Part shown: positions 1 to 5,541 of the stretch, piece by piece
Numbering within the stretch: position 1 is the stretch's first letter
Layout: every line of letters starts with the position of its first letter
Origin: Actinomycetota bacterium
GTDB lineage: Bacteria > Actinomycetota > Actinomycetes > S36-B12
Length of the DNA stretch: 5,541 bases
Assembly: GCA_010029945.1 (NCBI GenBank)
Contig: RGQW01000109.1
Location: 1-5,541 of the forward strand
Direction of reading: 5' to 3'
Notes under the pieces: model-generated
What the model was told of the DNA's origin: nothing
The model's database searches: none
The model's input: only the letters and a program-made list of their open reading frames with translations
Translations under genes and position numbers: made by a program

Positions 1-1081
1 GTCGGATGAGCTCAGGGCCATCGACGTCACTCGGTTGAACTCCGGCGATATCGATCGATCCACCCGTGGGTTTTGTCATACCAACGAGTGAGTGGAGCAT
101 CGTCGACTTCCCTGCACCGTTGCGACCCATCAACGCGATGACTTCTCCCCGGTGCAGCGTGGTGGAGACCGAGCGCAAAGCTCGCGTGGTCCCGTAATGG
201 ATCTCGAGGTGATCCGTCGTTGCCGCCACGGTGGATTGTTCGACCACGCGCACCGGCGGCACGTGACCGACGAGTAGTTGCCGCAGCGTAGAAGCCTGGC
301 GGCGTGCGTCGCGGACGGTGATCGGGGTCGGGCTCCAGCCTGCGACGCGTCCGAGGTGGACGACGGGCGGTGCGATGGGTGCCGTTGACATGACGTCTGC
401 CGGGCTGCCGATAGTGATCGGACCCCCGGAGGAACTCAAAGCGATGATCCGGTCGGCGTATTGCAGGACCCGCTCGAGGCGGTGTTCGGCGAGAACGACG
501 GTGACGCCGAGATCGTGAACGAGTCGATGCAACGCGGCGAGGACTTCCTCCGCCGCCCCGGGGTCGAGTGCGGAGGTGGGTTCATCGAGGACGAGTACCC
601 GCGGATGCGCGGTGAGCACCGCGCCGATTGCCGCGCGCTGTCGTTGGCCTCCACTGAGAGTCCGCAAGGGCCGGTGGCGCAGTTCTTGCAGGCCCAAAAG
701 GTCGAGAGTCTCCTCCACCCGGCGACGCATCACGGCGGGCGCGATGCCGAGGCACTCCATGGTGTACGCGAGTTCTTCCTCGACCGTGTCGGTGACGAAA
801 CTGGCCATCGGGTCCTGGGGAACCACGCCCACCAGGTCGGCAAGGTCGCGGGGTCGGTTGGTCGAGGTGCTCCGTCCGTCGATGCGCACATCGCCGGTCA
901 GCACCCCACCGGTGAAATGCGGCACCAGGCCGTTGATCGCCCCGAGCAAGGTGCTCTTTCCCGAGCCCGTCCCGCCGACAACGAGGATGAATTCACCCTC
1001 GGCGACGGTCAGGTTCACGTTGTCGACCACACAGGGTGCGTTCGGGCTGTACCGAATGGAGACGTTGTCGAACTCGATCAC
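1..1081 (-). CDS. ECF transporter double ATPase (EcfA1-EcfA2 fusion), partial
   Basis: This is the energy-coupling ATPase of an ECF importer. It hydrolyses ATP at the inner face of the membrane together with the EcfT protein encoded just upstream. The frame is open from a GTG at 1081 to the left edge, so 360 residues are visible and the C-terminus is missing. ABC domain 1 (about residues 1-225) is complete: Walker A GGTGSGKST (36-44), Q-loop Gln89 in VPQDP, signature LSGGQ (142-146), Walker B VLVLDE (162-167), D-loop SALD (170-173) and switch His200. A linker of about 60 residues leads to a second ABC domain with Walker A GRNGAGKST (319-327); the window ends about 30 residues later. Two ATPase domains in one chain are common in actinobacterial ECF systems. 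The GTG start overlaps the EcfT stop (GTGA, 1078-1081), which implies translational coupling. The ABC assignment is very sure. The substrate is inferred only from the riboswitch. Confidence 0.93.
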   Translation of the reverse strand, partial: MIEFDNVSIRYSPNAPCVVDNVNLTVAEGEFILVVGGTGSGKSTLLGAINGLVPHFTGGVLTGDVRIDGRSTSTNRPRDLADLVGVVPQDPMASFVTDTVEEELAYTMECLGIAPAVMRRRVEETLDLLGLQELRHRPLRTLSGGQRQRAAIGAVLTAHPRVLVLDEPTSALDPGAAEEVLAALHRLVHDLGVTVVLAEHRLERVLQYADRIIALSSSGGPITIGSPADVMSTAPIAPPVVHLGRVAGWSPTPITVRDARRQASTLRQLLVGHVPPVRVVEQSTVAATTDHLEIHYGTTRALRSVSTTLHRGEVIALMGRNGAGKSTMLHSLVGMTKPTGGSIDIAGVQPSDVDGPELIR

Positions 1082-2265
1082 GACTCGGCCCGCCCTGGCA
1101 GGTCGACCCTGGCGGGGTCGAGATCGGTCGCGGGTCCGACCGATGGCGGTGGGGGAGTCAGGTACGCCGGAGCCAGTACCGCTCCCAGGCCGATGAGGGC
1201 AAGAACCGGAAGCGTCGGCCACAGTGGCGGTGACGTCGATGGGTTCATGCCTGCGGGGTCCTGGACGGACGCGATCACGAACGTCGCAGCGACGACGCCG
1301 CCGGCGAGTGCGGTGAGGACGTCCGGCCGGTGCCAGGTATTTGGGCGGTAGCGCGTGCGAAGACTCCGGCGACCAGCGAGCGAAACACCCACGATCACGC
1401 ACAACACTCCCGTGATCAAGATTCCCGCCCCCCAGGTGGCAACTGATCCGGTTCCAAGAACTCCGTACGTGCCGATCGCGATGGCCGCGAGGCCGACGAT
1501 GAACACGGTCGCCGTCAGTCGAGACCGCGCACGGCTGACGGTCGCTGATCGGCCGTACCCGCGAGAATCCATAGCCGCCGCGAGTGCGATCGATCGATCC
1601 ATGGCTCCGTGCAGGACGGGCATGACGGTTCCACCTACTCCTCGCAGACCGGAGTCCGCGCGTCCGCGCAGTCGTCGGTTGGCACGGATGCGAGCCACAT
1701 CACTGGCGAGTTGAGGAAGAAAAGTCGTGGCGACCACAACACTGACACCGACCTCATACACCGCTGCCGGTATCGACTTCAGCAATCGATGGGGTGAGGC
1801 AAGTGAGCTGGCGGCTCCCACCGCGACGATGATCGCGGCCAGGCGAAGGCCCTCGTAGAGGGCGTGGAGTGCGGGTTCGAGCATGAGCGTGCCACCGAGG
1901 CGGATGCCCGCGAGCCACGAAGGAAGCGTGATCCCCGGCAGCTCGAGTAGCACCGTGGTTCCCATCGGGGCGACGAAGAGAATCTGTGCGACGAGTCGAA
2001 ACGCGACGACGATGAGTGCGAGCCGAAGGAAGAATCCGAACGATCGCGCCCAGGGAGCATCGGAGCGTCGACGGTCGACCACGACGGCTGTGCAGGTAAT
2101 CAGTCCGAGCAGCAGCAGCGGGTTCGTGGTCATGCTGGCCGCGACTGCGACACCGAGAGCCCACGCCCACCAGGCCAGCGGGTGCAGCCATTGGGCCCGG
2201 TCGTCTCGTGCGAGGTTGGGCACAGTGGCGTGACTCGTGCCCGATGTGACCGTGGGTGCCGTCAT
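1078..2265 (-). CDS. ECF transporter transmembrane component T (EcfT/CbiQ-like)
   Basis: This is a 395-residue integral membrane protein that would couple the ATPases to a substrate-binding S component in vitamin or metal import. Hydrophobic segments are seen near residues 28-62, 77-100, 141-155 and 165-187. A basic cytoplasmic stretch follows, with Arg-rich motifs RANRRLRG (194-201) and MDSRGYG (232-238). These sit where EcfT proteins carry the two Ala-Arg-Gly-type coupling helices that dock on the ATPases. Further hydrophobic segments lie near 250-270, 275-297, 315-333 and 350-368, ending in a Pro-rich tail. The usual EcfT/CbiQ length is roughly 200-270 residues, so about 100 extra residues with several added membrane spans are present. 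The ATG at 2265 is preferred because it overlaps the upstream stop (ATGA, 2262-2265). An earlier in-frame start near 2295 would lie inside the preceding gene. The family call is firm; the cargo is inferred. Confidence 0.88.
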   Translation of the reverse strand: MTAPTVTSGTSHATVPNLARDDRAQWLHPLAWWAWALGVAVAASMTTNPLLLLGLITCTAVVVDRRRSDAPWARSFGFFLRLALIVVAFRLVAQILFVAPMGTTVLLELPGITLPSWLAGIRLGGTLMLEPALHALYEGLRLAAIIVAVGAASSLASPHRLLKSIPAAVYEVGVSVVVATTFLPQLASDVARIRANRRLRGRADSGLRGVGGTVMPVLHGAMDRSIALAAAMDSRGYGRSATVSRARSRLTATVFIVGLAAIAIGTYGVLGTGSVATWGAGILITGVLCVIVGVSLAGRRSLRTRYRPNTWHRPDVLTALAGGVVAATFVIASVQDPAGMNPSTSPPLWPTLPVLALIGLGAVLAPAYLTPPPPSVGPATDLDPARVDLPGRAES

Positions 2266-3011
2266 CGCGTCGCCGCCTGTCGAGAGCGGCGCCACAGAGC
2301 GAAGCCCACCACCGCGATAACCGACACCGTGAGCGCAGCGGCGAGCGGTGTTGTGGGAGACGTCTCTTGTGTGGGCGGCTCGTCGGGGGAGTCGACAACT
2401 GCGGATGCAGCATCGATTTGATCGACGTTGTCGACCTCGTCGGATTGCGTCGGCGATGCGTCATCCGCGCGGGAAGTAGTAGGGACCTCGACCAAGGGCG
2501 CGCACTCGCTCGCCGGATAACCGTCGATTCCACACACGAAACCGGACTCCACTCGCATGTCGGCGACGGCTTGCGCGATCGCCAGTCCGGTGGCGGATTT
2601 ATCGACGACGACGCAGGTGGCCACGAGTGCGCCGGGTTGCTCACCGTCGGGCGACTCGTCGATCGTTCCGGGGTCGATCACGACCCCGACGCGCTTGGTG
2701 TCGTCTTGACGCTCGGTTCCCGCGCAGATGGACTCGAAGTCGGGCTCGACAGACGGTTTGATGTCGGACACCTGACCGGCCAACCCGAAGCGCCAGCCTT
2801 CTACCGAGCCGTCGGCGGGGACGCGGGTTCCGGCCCCTTCCGATGCGTAGCCCCACTCGGGTGACGTTCCGGCGTCAACGATCCAGTAGGACCAGTAACG
2901 GTAGGTGGTGGTTGCGACCGCGGACGGGGTAGCGACGCCGACCACCAGCACCGCGATCAATGCCACAGCACTGATCGACCGATGAGTCGGCGCCGCTCCC
3001 CGAGTGGTCAC
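2262..3011 (-). CDS. SCO2322-like secreted, membrane-anchored protein
   Basis: This 249-residue protein of unknown biochemical function resembles what annotation pipelines call the SCO2322 family, found in actinobacterial ECF loci. An N-terminal signal peptide (hydrophobic core about 13-28, likely cleavage after AVA at 33) is followed by an aromatic start, TTTYRYWSYW (34-43), then W53-G-Y and DGSVEGWRFG (67-76). A second conserved-looking block contains CVVVD (133-137), an Ala-rich helix about 141-151, and GFVCGIDGYP (157-166). Four cysteines in the exported part (96, 133, 160, 170) could form two disulfides. A Pro/Thr/Asp/Glu-rich linker (about 178-221) leads to a C-terminal membrane span (about 222-240) and a basic RRSRQ tail. 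This is a type I topology that holds the domain outside the cell next to the transporter. The GTG start at 3011 overlaps the upstream stop (GTGA, 3008-3011). A role as an extracytoplasmic accessory factor for B12 uptake is inferred from context. Confidence 0.82.
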   Translation of the reverse strand: MTTRGAAPTHRSISAVALIAVLVVGVATPSAVATTTYRYWSYWIVDAGTSPEWGYASEGAGTRVPADGSVEGWRFGLAGQVSDIKPSVEPDFESICAGTERQDDTKRVGVVIDPGTIDESPDGEQPGALVATCVVVDKSATGLAIAQAVADMRVESGFVCGIDGYPASECAPLVEVPTTSRADDASPTQSDEVDNVDQIDAASAVVDSPDEPPTQETSPTTPLAAALTVSVIAVVGFALWRRSRQAATR

Positions 3012-4048
3012 TGCAGGCTGCGGCTCAGTGCGCGAACGAGGTTGACGCCCCCGAAGTCGCGCGGATTGCTATCGGTCGCCTCGGCCACGAGCAGCAGGAG
3101 TCCCACCGCACCCGGCACTACCTCGTTGTCGGCGTAGGCGTAGGAGCGCACGTTGTCCTGCAAGGTCGCCAGTGCTGTCGGAACCGCGGAGGAACCGGTG
3201 CCGAAGGCCGTGAGGCCCAGCAGGGCCCAGCCCGTGGAGGTGTAGTCGGCACCGGAGCCGAAGTCGGACGTCAAGGCACCGTCGTCGTCGATGGCCGTAG
3301 CTACGAACGCACCGACATTGGCGTTGGTGTTTCGCTTGCGGCAGGTGGGATCGGCTGAGAGGTCGTCTTGTGCGGATACCGGAAGGGCTCCGGCCAGACC
3401 CATCAGCCCCTGGGCGGTCGCGAGCCCGTTCGCCTTACTGCCCTTTTGATACGCGAGCCCACCACCGCTGGCGCACTTCAGTTTCAATGTGCCGAGCCAC
3501 TCCTGGGCGTTCGGAACACGTCCGCTTCGATCCTGCGGTTGAACGGTTTGCAGTGCCATGACCGACAAAGCGGTGGAGTTGGCATCGGATGCGCCACCGG
3601 AGTGGAAGGGGAAGCCCCAATCGTCGTTCTGCACGTCGTTCAGCCACACGATGGCGTCGCGTGCCGGTGCGGTTCGACCTGCCAAGTACAACGCGATGGC
3701 CGCCATGGCTGTGCTGTTGGTATCCGGACCGGAGAACTTCTTCGGATCAGAGGGGGAGCAGGGGGTCGATGTGTTCGACCGGAAGGCTTCGAACGATCCG
3801 TCGGCACACTGCTGATCTTCCAGCCAGTTGACCGCGGCTGCAGGAATGCGCGCATCGGCGGCAGCCAGCCCTGCGATCGCCAGCGATTGACGGTAGACGC
3901 CGTCGTACGTTGCGTCTTGAGTTCCAAACAGTCCGGTATCGGCTGCGTGCGCCGGGGCGGTGAGCACAGCGGCGGAAAGTGAGACGGCCCCGAGTGCAGC
4001 AAGGACACTTCTGCCGGCCCTGGTGGCGAACGAGACTCGAGTAGTCAC
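3008..4048 (-). CDS. Secreted alpha/alpha-toroid repeat protein, candidate cobalamin-binding
   Basis: This 346-residue exported protein has the repeat pattern of the prenyltransferase/squalene-cyclase alpha-alpha barrel superfamily. The signal peptide spans residues 1-35 (hydrophobic core 14-30, cleavage after AHA). The repeats are visible by eye. W75-L-E-D-Q-Q is followed by DGSF and then DTNSTAMAAIAL (109-120). W135-L-N-D-V-Q is followed by WGF and then DANSTALSVMAL (155-166). W184-L-G-T-L is followed by GGGLAY and then GLATAQGLMGL (208-218). DYTSTGWALLGL (268-279) marks another. Four mature cysteines (81, 97, 192, 236) could pair. No membrane anchor or lipobox is seen. Intracellular cyclase activity is unlikely for a secreted protein without an exact DXDD motif. 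Animal transcobalamin and intrinsic factor use this fold to hold B12, and the gene is first behind a B12 riboswitch, so cobalamin binding is a reasonable inference. The GTG at 4048 is chosen because it gives a clean signal peptide and has AAAGAG six bases upstream. Confidence 0.85.
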   Translation of the reverse strand: MTTRVSFATRAGRSVLAALGAVSLSAAVLTAPAHAADTGLFGTQDATYDGVYRQSLAIAGLAAADARIPAAAVNWLEDQQCADGSFEAFRSNTSTPCSPSDPKKFSGPDTNSTAMAAIALYLAGRTAPARDAIVWLNDVQNDDWGFPFHSGGASDANSTALSVMALQTVQPQDRSGRVPNAQEWLGTLKLKCASGGGLAYQKGSKANGLATAQGLMGLAGALPVSAQDDLSADPTCRKRNTNANVGAFVATAIDDDGALTSDFGSGADYTSTGWALLGLTAFGTGSSAVPTALATLQDNVRSYAYADNEVVPGAVGLLLLVAEATDSNPRDFGGVNLVRALSRSLQ

Positions 4049-4054
4049 GAATAT

Positions 4055-4060
4055 CTCTTT
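4055..4060 (-). promoter_or_regulatory. Ribosome binding site of the toroid gene
   Basis: AAAGAG on the minus strand lies 6 nt before the GTG at 4048. It matches the Shine-Dalgarno AAGGAG with one mismatch. It supports the GTG start over a TTG 57 nt further upstream, which would sit in the terminator T-tract. Confidence 0.55.
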
Positions 4061-4103
4061 TCTGTTGAGCGGTCCGGAGCGCTGTCCTCGTCGACCGCCC
4101 GAC

Positions 4104-4134
4104 AAAAAAATCCCTCATGCTTAGGCATGAGAGA
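4104..4134 (-). terminator. Intrinsic terminator / attenuator of the riboswitch
   Basis: On the minus strand, TCTCTCATGC (4134-4125) pairs with GCATGAGGGA (4120-4111) around the loop CTAA. This is a 10-bp stem with a single G-U pair, followed directly by seven T (4110-4104). It has no T-tract in the plus direction, so it acts only on leftward transcription. It lies about 60 nt after the riboswitch B12 box and 55 nt before the toroid GTG start. That is the position of a transcriptional expression platform. It could also stop read-through from the two genes upstream. Confidence 0.9.
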
Positions 4135-4189
4135 CGCGTCAGGGTGATCCCGTGGACTCGTCCCGTTACCTCGACGGATGGAGCCGCTC

Positions 4190-4340
4190 GCGCTCGCCAG
4201 GTGCTCCGACTCGCTCGATTCGAGACCCGGGCCTCGATGAACTCACGGTTGCGGGACAGCGTCGGATTTGCACCGACTTCCCCTGGACGTCGAACGCGTG
4301 CATTCAGTTGTAGCCGAATCCGACCACGGCACCGGTGCCT
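4190..4340 (-). promoter_or_regulatory. Cobalamin (B12) riboswitch
   Basis: The minus strand carries the hallmark core of cobalamin riboswitches. GGGGAA (4283-4278) is followed by a perfect stem GTCGG/CCGAC (4277-4261) closing TGCAAAT, then GCTGTCCCGCAACCGTGA (4260-4243). A short hairpin CGAGGC-CCGG-GTCTCG follows. Next comes AGTCGGAGCACCTGGC (4211-4196), a divergent form of the B12 box (consensus AGYCMGGAGACCTGCC). GGTGC (4333-4329) upstream is complementary to GCACC (4204-4200) and can close the P1-like helix. The region between the core and the B12 box is short, so peripheral helices of the large AdoCbl class appear reduced. Binding of a cobalamin would be expected to favour the terminator downstream and lower expression of the transporter operon. 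The outer boundaries are approximate. Confidence 0.9.
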
Positions 4341-4382
4341 GTGTCAAAGGGTGGAGAGATTCCGGCGTGGTTGAATGATGGA

Positions 4383-4586
4383 CTACTCCGGGTGCAGGCT
4401 CATCTCGTACGTCACCGACCCGTCTTCTAGCAGCGTGACGGTGTCGACTCCCTCATCCAGCAGCGTTCGAAAATTCTCACCGATCCAGGACTCAGCATCG
4501 GCTTGACTCGCGAACGCTTCGTCCGTGCCCGAGGCGGGGGACACGGCGGTGCCGGATTCATTCGCGTAGGTCCAGGTCCATCCCAT
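4383..4586 (-). CDS. Small conserved-looking acidic protein, function unknown
   Basis: This is a 67-residue soluble protein. It begins MGWTWTYAN and continues with an Ala/Ser/Asp segment, then QADAESWIGENFRTLLDEGV (residues 28-47) and TLLEDGSVTYEMSLHP near the end. The style suggests a compact fold with one amphipathic helix (about 28-44) followed by two strands; there is no signal peptide, cysteine or membrane span. I recall similar 'MGW-W-Y ... DAESWLG ... LLEDG ... MSLHP' small proteins as conserved hypotheticals in actinobacteria, but know no function. The ATG at 4586 has an excellent Shine-Dalgarno, GGGAGGA (4597-4591), 4 nt upstream, so this is a real gene despite its size. It lies 41 bp after the aldo/keto reductase on the same strand, so co-transcription is plausible. 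Its stop lies about 45 bp before the riboswitch. Confidence 0.82.
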   Translation of the reverse strand: MGWTWTYANESGTAVSPASGTDEAFASQADAESWIGENFRTLLDEGVDTVTLLEDGSVTYEMSLHPE

Positions 4587-4590
4587 GGCT

Positions 4591-4597
4591 TCCTCCC
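4591..4597 (-). promoter_or_regulatory. Strong ribosome binding site of the small protein
   Basis: GGGAGGA on the minus strand, 4 nt before the ATG at 4586, is a near-perfect Shine-Dalgarno. It fixes the start of the 67-residue gene and argues that the gene is translated independently of the reductase upstream. Confidence 0.7.
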
Positions 4598-4627
4598 GAT
4601 TGGTGTTCGTGTGCTCGCGTCGTCGGA

Positions 4628-5541
4628 CTACGGGCGTGGGTTCGGCGACTTGGTCAGGCTCGGATCGCTGATGACGAGATCGCCGAGGGCATAGTCGATC
4701 GCACTCATGACGTCGTCGGGCAAGGTGATACCGGCGGCCTTGACGTTTTCGTCAATTTGCTCGGGTCGAGAGGCGCCGATGATCGCCGCGGCCACGTTGG
4801 GGTTCGTGAGCACCCAGGCGATGGCCAACTGCGACAAGGTGAGATCCATGTCGCGCGCGATGGGGGCAAGTCGCTGAACCGCATGAAGGACGTCGTCGCG
4901 CATCCACCGCTCGATCATCGATGCGCCTTCACCCCCGGACGCACGTGAGCCCGCTGGTGGTTGCTGTCCGGGCTCGTACTTTCCGGTGAGAACCCCCTGC
5001 GCCATCGGAGACCACACGATTTGCCCGATGCCGAGTTCCTCACACGCTGGCACCACCTCGGCTTCGATCACTCGGTAGAGCATCGAGTACTGAGGCTGGT
5101 TGCTGATGATTCGGTCGAATCCCATGTCTGCTGCGATCCGCGTGGCTTCGCGGATCTCATCCGCTGTCCACTCCGACACCCCGACGTAGAGAACCTTGCC
5201 CTGACGAACGAGATCGTCGAAGGCACGCAGGGTCTCCTCGAGCGGAGTGCTGTAGTCGTAGCGGTGCGCTTGGTAGAGGTCGACGTAGTCGGTCTGCAGC
5301 CGTCGAAGCGAGGCCTCGCAAGACTCCATGATGTGTTTGCGAGACAGGCCACGATCGTTCACCCCCGGTCCGGTGGGCCAGTAGACCTTCGTGAAGATCT
5401 CCACTCCTTCACGTCGTTGGCCGCGAAGGGCTGCACCCATGACCTCTTCGGCGCGGGTGCCGGCATAGACGTCCGCGGTGTCGAACGTTGTGATTCCTGC
5501 ATCGAGTGCGGCGTGGATCGTCGCGTGCGCGGTGGTGTCGT
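4628..5541 (-). CDS. Aldo/keto reductase, Kv-beta-like group, partial
   Basis: This is an NADPH-dependent oxidoreductase with a TIM-barrel fold that reduces aldehydes or ketones in the cytoplasm. The frame is open to the right edge. 303 residues are visible, and I estimate about 30 N-terminal residues are missing. In visible numbering, the catalytic tetrad is Asp20 and Tyr25 (FDTADVY), Lys51 (IFTKV) and His92 (YQAHRYD), so all four residues are present. The GLSRKHI motif, YVGVSEW, NQPQYSMLYR, SPMAQGVLTGKY and the C-terminal cofactor-binding GASRPEQIDEN match the AKR branch that contains potassium-channel beta subunits and bacterial YghZ-like enzymes. True Kv-beta proteins carry Asn at the His position, so this one looks like an ordinary active enzyme. 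The physiological substrate cannot be read from the sequence. It ends 41 bp before the small protein, and nothing links it directly to B12. Confidence 0.93.
   Translation of the reverse strand, partial: DTTAHATIHAALDAGITTFDTADVYAGTRAEEVMGAALRGQRREGVEIFTKVYWPTGPGVNDRGLSRKHIMESCEASLRRLQTDYVDLYQAHRYDYSTPLEETLRAFDDLVRQGKVLYVGVSEWTADEIREATRIAADMGFDRIISNQPQYSMLYRVIEAEVVPACEELGIGQIVWSPMAQGVLTGKYEPGQQPPAGSRASGGEGASMIERWMRDDVLHAVQRLAPIARDMDLTLSQLAIAWVLTNPNVAAAIIGASRPEQIDENVKAAGITLPDDVMSAIDYALGDLVISDPSLTKSPNPRP

Noticed and set aside
461..1351. A 296-codon open frame on the plus strand.
   Set aside because: It runs antisense to the ATPase and the end of the EcfT gene. Its product is low-complexity Gly/Arg/His-rich with no family features, whereas the minus strand encodes complete Walker A, signature and Walker B motifs.
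1754..2644. A 296-codon minus-strand frame rich in Arg, Ser and Pro.
   Set aside because: It is an out-of-frame shadow of the EcfT and SCO2322-like genes. The composition is typical of a wrong frame in high-GC DNA, and it crosses a real gene junction.
3368..3982. A 204-codon plus-strand frame.
   Set aside because: It is antisense to the toroid gene. The protein is Gly/Arg/Cys-rich without recognizable domains, while the opposite strand shows clear repeats and a signal peptide.
3008..4048. Reading the toroid protein as a functional prenyltransferase or terpene cyclase.
   Set aside because: It has a signal peptide, lacks an exact DXDD motif and typical QW motifs, and sits in a B12-regulated transport operon. 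Fold similarity alone does not support enzyme activity.
4049..4105. An upstream TTG start that would add 19 residues to the toroid protein.
   Set aside because: It lies in the T-tract of the terminator, has no ribosome binding site, and would put an Arg-rich stretch before an otherwise clean signal peptide.
4117..4374. An 85-codon plus-strand frame across the intergenic region.
   Set aside because: It overlaps the terminator and riboswitch on the opposite strand, is Arg-rich, and has no ribosome binding site or family signature.
1..5541. CRISPR arrays, insertion sequences, tRNA or rRNA genes, phage attachment sites.
   Set aside because: I saw no regularly spaced repeats, transposase frames, terminal inverted repeats or cloverleaf-like segments. 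The short GATCGATC runs near 50 and 1590 are simple chance repeats.

Overview
The window looks like chromosomal DNA from a high-GC actinobacterium. A Rhodococcus/Gordonia/Nocardia-type member of the Mycobacteriales is my best guess, based on G+C-rich third codon positions, frequent GTG starts, a 'SCO2322-family' protein and actinobacterial-style signal peptides. This is an impression from composition and protein style, not a database result. Every gene I can support lies on the minus strand, so transcription runs from right (5541) to left (1).

Right part (5541 to 4383): an aldo/keto reductase of the Kv-beta-like group, cut at its N-terminus by the window edge, is followed after 41 bp by a small 67-residue protein rich in Trp and acidic residues.

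Centre (4382 to 4049): 334 bp without a gene. On the minus strand it holds a clear cobalamin (B12) riboswitch aptamer, including its core 'GGGGAA - stem - CCCGCAACCGTGA' and a B12-box-like segment. A textbook intrinsic terminator follows: a 10-bp stem, a CTAA loop and seven T. This reads as a transcription-attenuation switch that turns the downstream operon off when B12 is plentiful.

Left part (4048 to 1): a tightly packed operon whose three internal junctions are all 4-nt start/stop overlaps. In order, it encodes (i) a secreted alpha/alpha-toroid protein of the prenyltransferase/squalene-cyclase-repeat fold, (ii) a secreted, C-terminally membrane-anchored SCO2322-like protein, (iii) a long EcfT/CbiQ-type transmembrane component, and (iv) a double-ATPase EcfA fusion cut by the left edge. 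Together these form most of an energy-coupling-factor (ECF) importer with two extracytoplasmic accessory proteins. No substrate-binding S component is visible; it may lie beyond position 1.

The B12 riboswitch makes cobalamin, or a corrinoid or precursor, the most likely cargo. The most interesting idea is that the toroid protein resembles the alpha-domain of animal transcobalamin/intrinsic factor, with the SCO2322-like protein as a possible partner. If so, this would be a bacterial surface B12-capture system feeding an ECF transporter. That part is inference.
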